This document shows, piece by piece, positions 21,961 to 34,424 of a stretch of DNA of 64,000 nucleotides. The notes beneath the pieces were generated by a model. It saw only the letters and a list, made by a program, of their open reading frames with translations, searched no databases and had not been told where the DNA came from. Made by a program: the position numbers and the translations under genes. Every line of letters starts with the position of its first letter. The first letter of the stretch is position 1. The stretch comes from Chelydra serpentina (Eukaryota; Chordata; Testudines; Chelydridae). The DNA is taken from the NCBI GenBank assembly GCA_037349315.1, contig JBAIAC010000033.1, positions 25,252,001 to 25,316,000 of the forward strand, in the 5' to 3' direction.

Positions 21961-24315
21961 ACAGCAAGTGAATGAGGGAGCCACTGTTCACAAGGTGCCA
22001 GTGTATAGCCCATTGGGAGAAACTCTGCTGCATGCGCTTGCAGCATAGAGCACATGGTGACTTTGCCAGACTGGTGAGCTACACTTCTGTCCTTTTCAGT
22101 TGCTTTATGCCATTGCTGATTGATGAGTTTCCTCCCGCTGTCAGCCCTTTGCATCCCATGTGCCTAGCACTGAGGCACAGTTCAAGATGCCCTAGGAGTC
22201 TGAGCTTCTGGGTGCCAGCCCTGAATAATTTATAATTAAAGATGCATTTCTGTAAGGGACTAGATGGCTCAGGGGATCAGGAAAGGGACTTAGAGCATTT
22301 CCCTTCTCACACCACCACGTGGCATCTGGCCCATCCTGGTAGTGACCAAAAGTTGTTATCCAGCCGATTGCTGCTCAGTAGCCTGCGTGAAATGAGCTGG
22401 TGGGTCTCAGTCTGGTTCCTAGTGGACAAGGGGCCATATGACAAACCACCACCACCAATATTCATTGGAGCTAATTCACATTGATAGTATCAATGTGGAG
22501 ACCAAGGTCTGCCTGGGCTGTGGATTCCGAGGTCCCCCTCTCACCTGAAGAGATGGTTCCTCAAGTCGATATTGAGGCAGATCATCGGCGGCGGGTAAGA
22601 ACGACTTGGAAATCTCGTCCCTCTGCTGCCCATGGCATTCGTCTTGTGTGGACAGATACAGCAGGGGTTTGGCCTCTAGGGCATTAATCTGGCACCTTTC
22701 ACCAGCACTACAAATCTGTAAAAAGAGGAGTAGAATTTGACTTTCTTGCAGTTCTGTTTATCACCCCATAGCAGGATATTTATGGGCTTCTGGAGGATGA
22801 CATATAAAGGAATTTCCTACAGGTGCAATAAATGCACCTTCCCTATGCTAGTGCTAATGGATTGTAAGGATCTGTGTCTGTTGGTCTGGCTTGGGTGTGC
22901 AATGGATTCTCTTCTCCTATTGGTTGGTGGCTCTTTAAACAGAGGAGAGCTGGTTCAGCGTCACTAGGAAAAAACACCACAATGGTAACATACCCGCAGC
23001 AGTTTGTTACAGGTGTGGAGGTGGCACACAACCGTAGTAGCCTTTACAAAGCAGCCAAAGGCAAGAAAGAGCCGGAATACAACAAACCAGATCTGACTGC
23101 AGCCATTCCTCATTGTCCCCAGATGCATCCTCATCAAAGATTGCAGTGACGTAACCCTGTGGAGCAGAGGGAATCACGGCAGTATATGGCCTTTCTCCTC
23201 AACGTTATCTGGCATGAAACATTTATCAGATGAATTCATCAGACCTCACCCTGTCTGGCCTGGCCTGACCTCATAGTCCACTAACCCCACCTCTGTTCCC
23301 ACTCGTGAGCTTTATCCGCATCGAAGAGACACAAGATATACACACACCTATACACTACAGGTGTGGTACGAGATTATGATAGGGAAGGTAGAGAATGCAC
23401 ACACCCAGGCCCATCAACAAGACCGCAAATACATGATCTATAAAGAGCCACTCCTAGCTGAAGAGTTCAACAGAGCACTTACTGTCCCAGCCACCTGGCA
23501 CAGCTGCTTCCTGCGGACCTCAAGGGCTTGGCTGTGCTGATGACCAAGGTAGCAATTCCAGCCACCAGGTGGAGGATTCCATTGACCTCGAATTACGATT
23601 TGACCTTGTTCCAGGCTTCCTGCTGAAAGGGTGCTTAGGCGACGGTACTGTATCTACATCTGTATCCTCTCTGCCTACAGCTGTACCTACCTGCCTCAGA
23701 CGTGGAGGAGATGTCCATATGACATACCACGCAGCCCCGTGACAAATTAATGGACCTCTCAGCTCTGCCCACCTCTCCTGTGCTCTGCCCACTAATCCAT
23801 CTCCCCCAGACTTAGTCTTGCCCCTTAAGCAGCCTCAAACAGCCACCCAGAAGAGAAATAGTTCCTTCTCTACAAGTAGAGAATTCCTGCTTCCCCAAAT
23901 CACCCTGGCCCAAGGCAGTGGAGTGATAAAGTTCTTGCCCTGCACCAGCGACAGCATTAGTTAAATGTCATGCTTTTAAACCTTACCTTCCCACCACTCC
24001 CAGTTAGCCCTGGAAGGACCCAAGATACTTGCTGTTAAAGGCACGACACTTTTAGTTATAAAAAAAGCTGTTTTCAGTCCATTTAAGAGGTTTTAATGGC
24101 TCCCCCTTATGCCTGTCCATTTGGACCCATGGTAGTTCAGGCAGCTGGCTTTACACAAGGATGGAGGGAACAAGAAACAGTCCCATTCATTTGCTTGTAA
24201 CATACATGGTATATACAGAATATAGAATGGTGCAGTCTGAAGGATTTAATAGTGCTTGTTTGGGATGAATTGCATAATGGACATGCCAAAGTCATAGCCA
24301 TAACTTTCTACCACA
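21961..24315. other. No recognised feature; one perfect palindrome
   Basis: Holds a perfect 10+1+10 palindrome at 22477-22497 and otherwise nothing recognisable. Open frames lack motifs. Confidence 0.5.
22477..22497. repeat. Perfect 21-bp interrupted palindrome
   Basis: CACATTGATA, one G, then TATCAATGTG: ten perfectly complementary bases on each side. It sits in otherwise unique DNA. It could be a dimeric transcription-factor site or chance. Confidence 0.85.
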
Positions 24316-24319
24316 TATC

Positions 24320-24355
24320 CATCTCTCTATCTCTCTATCTATCTATCTATCTATG
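24320..24355. repeat. (TCTC/TCTA)n microsatellite
   Basis: ATCTCTCTATCTCTCTATC passes into five TCTA units. Confidence 0.95.
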
Positions 24356-25535
24356 AGTTTTCTCAAGCATCTGTCCCCATCACATCTAAACATTGCACAG
24401 CTAATTAAGATCCACAAGCAATGGCCAATCAGTACAAAACTAATGGTTGCCCGGAATCAGAGTCTGGCTGAAAATGTGTCCTTCTCTTTCTATGGGGTCC
24501 TTTTTCCATGGGGTGGCTCTTTGACAGTCACATTCCTGCTTCTGAGGCATTAGACAGGGACAGACAGATGGGGACAAGGGAAACCAAGTTAGAAAAAGCA
24601 GAGGTCATTCCCGGAGGGTGCTAGAAATGGAAGCAAATGCCCAGGGAAGGAGGCCTGGAAATCTCACCCTATTTCACAGCAGACTCCCTGTCTCCCCTTC
24701 CACCTCTCCCTGAGATTTCATGAGGCGATGTCACCTTGAGGGAGAACAACGGAAAGAAAAGAAAACTTCCTCTGTTTGCAAGTCTAGGAAGAATGGAACC
24801 TCTGGCAAAGGCAGTCTTGGCATGGAGGGCGGGGGTGCGAGGAGACCGCTGAGAGCTCTGTGTCTGCTGCTGCTCGCATTAGCAGGCTGCCGCTGCTGTT
24901 ATTGGTTTCTCTTTAGGCCATTACGCGCCGCTCTCGGGTCTGTGGTTGGCAGTGTGGTGCGCTTGAGTCCACCGGGACCTAGAGACAGCAGCCAGCGGGT
25001 TCTGTGTTACTCAGCTCTTAGGGAGGGTTTGTAAAAAAACACACGCACAAAACAAGGCACAAGGGAAACGAAGCGATGTGTAAGTGGATGTGTGAAGCCA
25101 TCTTCTCTATCCAGTCACTCTCCTGCCTCCATCTTCTCAGGGCTGCTTCTCTCCTGTGGCCTGTGTGCCACACACTCTCCCTGCCTCCCAGGCTCCGGGT
25201 GGTTCTTTGTCATTTAGGGCCGAATAGTCAGAGCCTCTAAAAATACCCACACACCATGTCTGGGACCCCTCTCTGTGCGCCCACTAACCTGTGTATACAC
25301 GTGCAAAGCTGGTCACTGCACACGCAGGGTGTACGTTTGCATGGACAAAGGCAGATTCTGGCCCATGCTAAGGGGATGTACATACTTTTGCTGGTGCTTT
25401 TTTGGAAGCTCCATAGAAACTTTGGCCTCAGCAAACCCTTGGAGTCCCTACTGGACATGTGGGGGCGCATCACAACAAATCACCTTTCATGAGGGGAGGG
25501 GCTGGGCCTCATTCAGCCACCTAGTCCTCCCAGCT
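24356..25535. other. Unrecognised; GC-rich patch with open frame
   Basis: No repeat recognised. A GC-richer patch at 24815-24990 contains an open frame (ATG at 24822, stop at 25032-25034) whose N-terminus is hydrophobic and signal-peptide-like. No homology is recognised, so it is not called as a gene. Confidence 0.4.
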
Positions 25536-25688
25536 TCATAGAATATCAGGGTTGGAAGGGACCTTAGGAGGTCATCTAGTCCAACCCCCTGCTCAAAGCA
25601 GGATCAGATCCCTAAATGGCCCCCTCAAGGATTGAACTCACAACCCTAGGTTTAGCAGGCCAATGCTCAAACCACTGAGCTATCCCTT
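25536..25688 (-). mobile_element. Cry-type tRNA-derived SINE, reverse
   Basis: On the minus strand it reads from GGGATAGCTCAGTGGTTTGAG (box A) through CAAGGATT/ 'GGTTGTGAGTTCAATCC' type box B to 'GGTCCCTTCCAACCCTGATATTCTATG'. This is the same element as 54517-54694, with a short deletion in the linker before the CR1-like tail. These tRNA-derived SINEs are known from cryptodiran turtles. Confidence 0.9.
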
Positions 25689-26164
25689 CCCCTTCCTGCA
25701 TTGCCAATGTGTTTGGCAGCCCCGAGTACAGGAAGCAGCAATGGAGGAAGGCTGGCTCCCATTCTCGGGCAGGGGAGTCTATTTCAGAGCAGCACAAACA
25801 TTCCTCTCTTTCGCTCGCTCGGTGTGTATTAGTCACTCCAGGGAGTTAGGAGGTGTAACCTGAACACTGCTAATCACAATGAGGTGAAGTAAGTGCATAG
25901 GCTTGATACGGACTCATTACTCGTCATTAGGGGACCTAACGTGTGTCTCCCGATGCTCAGTCCCCACCTGGGTGATAGCTCATCCTGCAAAGCAGACACC
26001 AGGCTGGGTTTGGTGATGCAGCCACTATTCCTTGCTGGTAGTCACATGGCTGCCTCTTTGTTCCCAAACACCCACCCGGCCTGCCACCCACTGATGACTC
26101 ACTGCACTATGCTCCTGCATTTGGAGAGGCATCTTCCAGAGGCCCTCACAATGCTTTACAACAT
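25689..26164. other. No recognised feature
   Basis: Nothing recognised. Confidence 0.5.
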
Positions 26165-26385
26165 GAGTTAATGAAGCCGCACAACACCCCTGTTGGGCCA
26201 GTCAGTATTATTCTGACCATTATTAATGACTAAGTGTGGGCCATACACGCTGATATCCATTTTACAAAGTGGGAAACTGAGGCACAGAGCAAGGCAGTGA
26301 CTTGCGCAAGGTCTCAAGCAGTTCTGTGGCAGAGCTGGGAATAGGCCCTGGGTGTCCTGGTTCCCAGTCCCCTGGAGACCCTACT
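26165..26385 (-). mobile_element. MIR-type SINE fossil, reverse
   Basis: Shows 'CCATTTTACAAAGTGGGAAACTGAGGCACAGAG', 'GTGACTTGCGCAAGG' and 'TCTGTGGCAGAGCTGGGA...GGTGTCCTGGTTCCCAG', the reverse of the MIR body and tRNA-like head. Confidence 0.8.
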
Positions 26386-26489
26386 ATCACATAATGCCAA
26401 TGAAAGCACCCATGAGTCCTGAAGCCCACTCTCACACTCTGACCAACAGGAAATGCTGCTGTTGCTTCCAGTAATGACACCACACCACC

Positions 26490-26754
26490 CAGAGGCGGCG
26501 CCAGCTTTTTTGCTGCCCTAGGCGGCGGCGAGAGAGGCACCAAAATGCTGCCAAAATCTCTGGCAGCCAAAGAAGCTGCCGCCGAAGTGCCGCTGGACTC
26601 CTCAGCGGCAGCTTCTTTGGCCGCCGGGTACCTCGGCGGCATTTCGGCGGCAACCTCTCTCGTCGGCAGCCGCTGAGGGACCTGAGATGCCACCCCCCAA
26701 ATCCTGGCGCCCTAGGCGACTGCCTAGGGTCGCATAACAGTAGCGCCGGCCCTG
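26490..26754. mobile_element. hAT-type element, CAGAGGCGGCGCC ends
   Basis: The 265-bp element starts CAGAGGCGGCGCCAGC and ends GTAGCGCCGGCCCTG. It has a perfect 8-bp duplication ACACCACC (26482-26489, 26755-26762). The interior is a large GCC/GGC-rich fold (for example AGAAGCTGCCGCCGAAG against CTCAGCGGCAGCTTCTTTGG). It belongs with the CAGGGCCGG-ended group at 13.8, 51.3 and 52.5 kb. No coding capacity. Confidence 0.9.
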
Positions 26755-26762
26755 ACACCACC

Positions 26763-28029
26763 GGCTCATTCATGTTTCTGACACAGCTCCATTTCCGGCA
26801 GAGCAGGCCACGCTGAGCAGAAGGGAGAGACCAGGGTTGCAGCTGCCAGCTTCTTTAAGCCCCATTGTCCAGAGGTTTCTTCCCTCCACTCGAGACCTGC
26901 CTAACCGAGTGCAGGCTCCCTCTGTTCTCAAGGACAGCAGTGAGGCAGCTGGAGAGAGGCAGGGAGGGTTAGAATCAGTCTGAGCATCTCCTGGTGGGGG
27001 TGAAAACAGCAGTCCCAAATAGCCCGGAACAACAACAGACGGTGTCCAGCAACCCCACACACTCACTCAGGCACACACTGTGTCCCATACGCACTCCCCT
27101 ACCAGCAGATCCACACGCACTCTCGCTTACACACCCATTTGCATGCTCCCACACACAAGCTCTGACATACAGTCTCACACTCCCAAACTCTCTCTCTCAC
27201 GCACACACCCGCTGCTCGCTCTCCCTCCCATACTGGCACATCCCCGCACACACACTCAGGAATGAGGCAAGCAGCAGAGAAATGCAATGAAATTAGTCAC
27301 TAGGGCTGAGTAGGAGGCAGGTTGTGAGTGGTGGAGGCAGAACAGGTGGCGGTGGTTGGTGTGGTCACCCGCTCGTCGGCTGTGTCACCAGCTTATCCTC
27401 TATTTATTGTAATGAAGCATTTGGCTTGGTGTCTCATGCAAAGTTCGCAGGAAAACAAATTCAAATTCGTTTGGCTCAGAGCCTGTCACGTGGATTGAGC
27501 GCTGTCTGTGGGACAGTAAACCAAAGGCAATGGTGATCAGCTGTAGCCTGAGCTGGGGGCAGGGTCTAGTAGGGGGGTCAGCATTGTGCCAATAAAAGCT
27601 CACAGTAGGTACTAAATGAGGAGGAGTTGCACACAGCAGTGCGGACAGGGAACTACTCGAAGGTGCCCAAGGGTTAGAAATCTAGGCAGGAAATGACAAA
27701 ATGAGATTCAGTTTGGAGACGTGCGGCTAATCGGTGGGGGTCTGAAGAGTCTGAAGCCCAGGAAGTGGCAATGGCTGCGAGAGACCTGGGGCGACAAGGG
27801 ACAGCAGTTCAGAGTGGAGTGTGCAATGTGATCTGGCAGCTAGAAAGGTCAATGCGATTGCAGTGCACAGGCTGTGACTTCACATGGCAGAGCAGCTTAG
27901 CGGAAACCCCTCTCTATACAGCAGTGGTGAGACGCACACACGCCCCAGCTCCCTGAATTGCTGCATTCATTGCTGAGCTGAGCACCCCATTTCTCGCAAG
28001 AGGGGGAGTCCATAGGCAAGTCACTAAGG
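26763..28029. other. Unrecognised; CA/CT-rich simple region
   Basis: A cryptic CACACA/CTCTCT-rich region covers about 27050-27260. The rest is unrecognised. Confidence 0.5.
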
Positions 28030-28400
28030 TGGGTAAGGGGCTGGAAGAGATGACTCACGGGGAAAGATTAAAAGAGCTAAATACGAAGAACAGAATTTGG
28101 CTAAATGATGGCCACTTGGTGGACCTGAGAATTGGCTAGCGGCATGTGAAGTGTGAGCAGGAATTGTTTTCGGTGATCCAAGGGGCTGGACTGGTGGCGA
28201 CGGGACAGAGCTGAGCAAAGGGACATGTGTTATCTGGAGAAGCTTCCTAGCCTGTGGCACGTCTCCAAGGGAAGGGGTGGGAAACTAGAGCTGGTAGAAC
28301 ACTGGAAAATGTCCCGTAGGGAGCAGTTCTGCACTGGCCAATGGGGCTGGACAAGCTGGCCTGAGAGAGCATTTCCAGCTCTAATGTCCATGTCCCTTTG
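28030..28400 (+). mobile_element. Old CR1 LINE fragment, 3' part
   Basis: GGGCTGGAAGAGATGACTCACGGGGAAAGATTAAAAG translates as G-L-E-E-M-T-H-G-E-R-L-K-E-L-N, the '[12 protein letters not shown]' block of CR1 ORF2. Further on, 'GGCCTGAGAGAGCATTTCC...AGCTCTAATGTCC' resembles a CR1 tail. Stops and gaps show a fossil. Confidence 0.6.
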
Positions 28401-31400
28401 GTATTTGGGGGGTTATTTCTCTTCCTAGTTCTCCTTTCCCTTGCTTCATCTGAGCTCTTCCAGGAAAGGTCATCCATCCTCAAACACCCACCACCCCCAG
28501 GCCTTCTGGAGTTCTTTATAGGATCTTCAGCAAAGGATCCCCTCTGTTCCCCCCGCCCCCCCCGACCGGGACCTGCTGCAGGTTTTGTAGGCAACAAAAC
28601 TTAGCTTACATGTTCTGATTTGAAAATGCTCTGGTTGCCAGAGACCTTCCTATTTGCAGCTTCCAAGTCCCACAGTGTGTGTGGGCGGCAGATTGGAGGA
28701 GAGAATAACCCACAAATGTTCAGATTCACTATCTCCTTCCTTCCCAACAGGGTTCGGCCCTGCAACTAAATGAAACGCACGCTCCCTCCCACGCCCTCCA
28801 GCATACTGTAAGAAAGAGAGTAACTCAGCCTGCTGCCCTCCGACCAGGCTCTCCTGAGTCGCGTGGAAACTATTCCTGACAGGTGTAAAGGTCTGACCAC
28901 TGCTGGTGGTAACGCATGGCTACAAAGCTAGCTGTGACTAAGGAGTAAAGGGCAGGGGCGACACGGCTCTGAGCCTTTGGGAAAAGGGAGGGAAGGGAGA
29001 GAGCAGAGCTGAGGGATGGTACTGCAGCCTTTCCTAGGACACAGAGACAGTTAGCTCCCTGCCAAGACATAGGTATCTGCACTGAGGCCCTATGCCTGTC
29101 TTTGAATTGGGGGTCTGGTGAGGCAAATAGCCCGCCACAGAGGTGCGGTATGCCGGGGCCTGGCTTTGACACTGTCACTACCATCGCTTCCTGCTCCCAC
29201 CCACTGTACCACCACTGCCTCCCTTCTCCTACGCAGTCCACTTCCTGCTGCCCACTGCCAGTGCGGCCCCACCACCAGGCCTCCTCCAGCCTGCGCACAT
29301 GGTAATGGAGAAGAAAGGTCCCTGCAGACCTGTAGTGGGAAATGACCTATGCCCATACATACGTGTTCCTCATACTGTGTGCGTATTCCTTCTATCCATT
29401 CCTGGGTCTGTCTGTCCATCCTTAGTATTGTGGGTGTCCACTGCCTGGATTACTATGTGTATAATGCTTGTATTCATCCTGGGTACTGTGCGCATCCAGC
29501 TGACATAATGTATGTGTGCGTGTGTCCATGTCCATTCCTGGGACTGCGGCTATGGTTTGTACGGCCCCATTGGCAGCATTTGGTGCACCCGCTCCATGTA
29601 TTGTACATACACTTTGACTATCCATTCTGTGCATTGTGTTTTTCTTCCATCCACAGCATCATCAGACTGTTGTGGCAGGTGTTCATGCTCTGGACTGAGC
29701 CATGAATGAGATAAGAAGAGCTTGGGGAGGTTGCTGGCCTTTGCAGAGGGCTACAACTCCATTTTTATCTCTGTTCAACCTGCGCCACCAAGCTCTAATG
29801 ACCATCGCTGAATCTCTCCTCGCCTCGGACACTGCCCGGGTGCAGGACAGTGCAAGCCGATAAGTATGCGGTGCCCACGTTCAATAGATGTTGCAAACAA
29901 AGCCATGCTCCCTAGAATCCCATTGCAATCGGAGTGCAGACAAGTAATGGATCGGAACAGCATTTATTCATTAAAATTCTTCAAGTGAAAAACATCCCCT
30001 TGATATTCCGGCATTTTGCATCTAGTCCAAAGCAAAACCCAATGTGCACAGCAGAGAGAGGGGGAAAGCCAAACAAGGGAACATTTATACCTTGCATCTG
30101 TTACAATGATTGCATCAGCCTTAATTACAATAGAACTTTCCACCCTTTAAAGCATTTAGGCACAGGCAGTATTCTCAGGCTCCCTATCTTCGGCTGGCTC
30201 CATCTTTGAAATGGTTTTTCCATGCATTCAAAACAGTTTGTAATTAACAGTCACATTGTTTTCCTTTGAACGTTCCCTGAGATGCAGAAACCAGAGAGCG
30301 GGAGAGAGCGGGAGCTAAGTGACTCGTTGATATGACTGGGGATTAGTTTGCTTTCAAGAAATCACTTTTTTCCATTTTACAGAGAATTTTGTGCTGGTGA
30401 AAGGTTAAGGGTGCCGGATTGACAGCCCTGGAGACCCAGTTGATCTGTTTATCACAGAGCAGGTACAGCCTGGCAGCACAAGCAGCTCTCCATCACTTCA
30501 GCAATGTGCCTTGCCTCTGGGGCCAAGAGGGGAATTTGGTCTCTGTGGCCCAGTCAATCTTTGGCTTATCTTCTCAAGCCTCCACCAAGGGGGGCAATTC
30601 GTGCCCATGGAGATGGTGATCCCTCTGTTGTTGACCTGGCCACTAGGAACTGGATTGCAGCCGTCAGTTCATTTCACACAGGGGCCACTGAACAGCTCCA
30701 AGATAGGAATGACTTTTGTCCACAGTCTGGAACAGCACCAGGGACATTGGCGTGAAATACACCCACCACCTGAGCCAGCCAGTGGCCCAGCCCCTCCCCT
30801 GCAGAGCGTAGCACAGATTTGCTCTTAATGCTCAGCCCCTATACATCTCAAAGTCAGATAACAAGCTCCCTGTCTGTAGTTCTGGTGCAAACCCTGGGCA
30901 GGAGGGCTGTTCCCTCCATCTGTTCTTCTCATAGACAATCTGCCTTTGAAAGTCTTTGTGGCATAAATCTTGGAGTATGAGTAACTGCGGCAGCACCTGG
31001 ATATTGTTTAACAGATGGGAACATACATTTTTCAGGCAAAGAGCTTTTCCTTCCCTTTCCTGCGTGTATATTTTTTAATCTAAAATTTATATTTTCAGGA
31101 GGGTCCTACCAACTCTTCAGATTTGAATGATTAGCGGGAAACAGGAGGGTGTTCTACTCTGTGTGTTGCTTCCAGGAGCTATCCTAGTTCCATTCCTATT
31201 TAAGAGCAGGCACCAATGTTTGTTTCCAAGCAACGGTGCCAAGACTTGAGTTTACTAAGTTACCTCTGTTGTGTCATATTGCTTGCTAGCATGTCAGGTT
31301 GTCCCGTAACTGCAGAGGTACAACCTGCCATGCCCTACCCTACTCCCATGGTAATGCCATTTGACATGTTGCAGTTATTTGCTGACAGCCATAAGAGCTT

Positions 31401-31407
31401 GTGAAGT
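28401..31407. other. No recognised feature
   Basis: No exon or repeat recognised. Between 29380 and 29640 'CATTCCTGGG/CATCCTGGGTACTG' phrases recur at irregular distance, perhaps a decayed tandem repeat. Confidence 0.45.
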
Positions 31408-31575
31408 GGCCTTGCGTAGTGACAGAGAAGGGGAATGAGAGTCAGGACTCTAGTCAGCTCCCATCTCTGTTCATTGGATGATGTTGGGCAAATCACAGCC
31501 TCTCTCTGTCTCTGTTCCCCTGTCTGTAAATGGGTGTAACAATATGTACAACACCTACCTCACCAGGGGCCTGCT
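31408..31575 (+). mobile_element. MIR-type SINE fossil
   Basis: 'GGCCTTGCGTAGTGACAGAG', 'GAGTCAGGACTCTAGTCAGC', 'GATGTTGGGCAAATCACAGCCTCTCTC', 'CCTGTCTGTAAATGGG': the MIR order on the plus strand. Confidence 0.75.
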
Positions 31576-32629
31576 GGGAGGCAGATACCATAACGGTGTT
31601 GGAGGGAAGTAGAGATGACGGCATTCCCATCCGCCTGCCAAAGAGGAGAGCCAAGCATGATGGTCATCCCTGGAGGCATCTGCATGCAATAAGCTCCCAG
31701 AATGCTCTTTCCTGCTGCAGGGTCACAGCACCAATAGTTCAGTGGAGCACTCTTGGCATCTTCTGTCCTCAGCCATTAAACATCTGCCCCCCCGCAATGC
31801 TCCCACCCCCTGCATCATCCTGGCAGGATCACCCTGCTATCCTGACAAGCTCTGGCAGATGAAACATGAAGGCAGAACGCTCGAATGCTGGCGGCACAAA
31901 TCCTGCTCTGTATTTAATCAACAAGAGTGCAGGATTCCTGGCAACCATGTGCCCCGCCAGTGAAGGAGGCCAGAAGAACCCTTCTCTTCCCCACCTCCAT
32001 ATCGGCATGACTGGTTGAACCATTCTGAATAAAGGAGCCAATCAATCTGAAGGACCTTTGCCCAGCCTCGGCCTCAAGTGCCTGTCTGGGAAGAGCCCTC
32101 ATCCTACTTGGCTGAAAAGATCAAACACATCCGAGACGGTCTCCCTAGACCTGAGGACACCTGTAAAAGCAGTGACCATTCCAGCTTTCTAACTGGAGTT
32201 TGGTGCAGACACTCAGAGTCCCTGAAAGCCATGAGAGTCACTACATGGGAAATAAATCCCTGCTCCCCATGGCTGAGGGTAGCCAGAGAAGAGCCTCTTC
32301 ATCCATTCCTGACCAAGTTCAATGTCTCGTCTAGTTCCACCACAGGCAGTGCCATATTCTGGTTGGCTCTTGGGGAACATCACTTGACCTCAATACTCTC
32401 TGCAGCTGGTTTCCCTTTCCTGGGCAAAGTTCCCGACAAGTGGTGGCAAGCAAACGCCAGCACCGCCTGACCTCTGCCAATATCCTACACCCTTCACAAC
32501 GAGGGTCAGACTGGGATGTGGCAGGGATGGTTCTGGTCGAACAAACACTGTGATTCCACCGTTGTGTCTCTTGGCAATCGCGGACGCCTGTCTCACAAGG
32601 TGCCGCCGACTTGCGTACAAGACTTAGCA
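31576..32629. other. No recognised feature
   Basis: Nothing recognised; open frames lack motifs. Confidence 0.5.
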
Positions 32630-32639
32630 GGAGTGGATG

Positions 32640-32733
32640 CAAAAAGAAAAGGAATACTTGTGGCACCTTAGAGACTAACAAATGTATTTCAGCATAAGCT
32701 TTCGTGGGCAACAGCTCACTTCATCAGATGCAC
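32640..32733 (-). mobile_element. PLE 3' tail, complete 94-bp insertion
   Basis: The 94-bp insert is flanked by a perfect 10-bp direct repeat GGAGTGGATG (32630-32639, 32734-32743), so its limits are exact. On the minus strand it reads GTGCATCTGATGA, a hairpin, GAAAGCTTATGC, 'TTTGTTAGTCTCTAAGGTGCC' in parts, and CCTTTTCTTTTTG. It is homologous to the 3' end of the PLE at 47373-48370. It contains a hammerhead-like core: CTGATGA at 32727-32721 and GAAA at 32703-32700. Confidence 0.9.
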
Positions 32734-32743
32734 GGAGTGGATG

Positions 32744-34106
32744 GTGCAGCAGCACTGCACTGGCTTTTCTGATTTGTCTCCATCAGATCTGGGACAGTCA
32801 TTTGTCTCCCCAAAGAGCTGCCACATGGGGAGTCACTTCCTGTCCCTTGTAGAGCATTCCCCTGATGCATGAGACTGGATCACCCCTGTCTCAGCCACAA
32901 TGCTGCAAAAGTTATTGGTCATAATGTTCCCCAGCATCCAGCTATAGTGTAATCGGGATTCTTTACATTTGCATTTGCAAAACACTGGGAAGCATCTGAC
33001 TCCCTGACCTCCTGCAGGAGGCCACGGTTTCTGCAGGCAGATTCCCCCCCGCACTCCCTGTTAGTGGGGTTCAATTTACAGGCCATTAAGTTTGTGGTGT
33101 GACCCCATGTTCTCTCATGTGATGGGACTGAGTAAGTAGGAGGGCACTGGGCCTTCCCATGGGGACAGCCTTAGACTTCATCATGCTGAGAAAGCCCAGC
33201 ACTGAAGGCTGACTTGCTCCCCTTTGCCCACCTACCCTCATCACCTTTTTTGTTTCTTGTGCCACAAGGACCTTTGGAACCCCTGCAGTGCTGACGGCAG
33301 GTGTGTTTCCTGGACTACCCAGCAGCCTGGGGTGCAATAACTGAGTTATAGCACATCCCCATCATAAAGATGTTTCTTTTCCCGAACGTGCAGTCCAGTG
33401 CCAGCTGCAGCTGCTGAGATGGTCAAACAACACCCGGTGGGGAGGGGACAGGGGACAGCACCGGGCTGGGTGCTGAAAGCCTTGCAGATTGTCCCATCTA
33501 TAGCCCAGTAGTGAGGCCACCAGCATGGTTAGGGTCTTATTCCGGCTTTCGGATGAATTATGCCAGGAGAAGTGGTGGCCCGCCCCATGCTCCCTGTGTA
33601 TCTCGCCCACTGGCCAGCCTGGGTGAGGGTCCTTTCTATCTCTTGTCCCTAGGAGTCTCACTGCTCCCCCCCCTCCACCATGCGCCCTGCCTTGCTCTCC
33701 TGTCCTGTGCCCCTCTCTCTCCATCACCTTGTCCTCTCCTCTCCTACGCTGCCTCCATTTCTCCCACCCTTCCTGCTCCCCTCCCTCTCTGCCTTTCCCT
33801 CTCTCTCCCCCCCGCCCCCTCCATCTGTTATTTCTCTTGCTGTCTGTGTTATTGACTGCCACGGGGCATCGTACTGAGTCAGGCAGTGGAGTCAGTGGTA
33901 CCTACGTGCGAAGGGGATGAGAGTGTTGGAGAAGCTGAAGGAGAGTGAGACTGGCTGGTGTGTGGGGAAGGGAGAGGCCAGGGCATCCAGACAGCTGCCA
34001 GGGTCTGACGCAGGCTGTTACTTTAAACAGACCCCGTGAGATTTGTTGGTAGCAATAGATCAGATTCACCAATCTGAGATATGTAACCTGCTCACCAGCT
34101 GGATCG

Positions 34107-34141
<35 letters not shown>

Positions 34142-34424
34142 ACCATCATATCTAGGCTTACACCAGACCCCTATGAAATCCTACGAACCCGTTGAATAGC
34201 CCTGCAGTGACATCTTTTGAGGTATGTGCTTTTGTAGGCTATGATGTCATACAAGAGCAGCCAATCAGAGTTACTGTTGTTTCAGGAAGTACCACCTTCA
34301 GGGAGTGGAAGGAGAAAGACATTCAGGAGATATGTCAGACTCTTAGCCACTGAGTTTTCTCAGAGTATAAATTTTTGAAAGAATATTACATTTGCTTTTC
34401 TGTAGGCCCTTGTATCTAAGGCTC
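32744..34424. other. Unrecognised; pyrimidine-rich tract and (TCTA)n
   Basis: About 33658-33840 is a C/T-rich tract that opens several frames by lack of stops. No exon recognised. Confidence 0.5.
34103..34141. repeat. (TCTA)n microsatellite
   Basis: About nine TCTA units. Unlike 17.2 kb, no LINE tail is attached. Confidence 0.96.

Noticed and set aside
27050..27260. CACACA-rich stretch as a regulatory element
   Set aside because: Simple-sequence bias explains it.
29380..29640. Recurring CATTCCTGGG phrases as a tandem repeat
   Set aside because: Spacing is irregular and no unit could be defined.
33511..33877. Ser/Pro/Leu-rich frames
   Set aside because: They come from a C/T-rich low-complexity tract with few possible stop codons.
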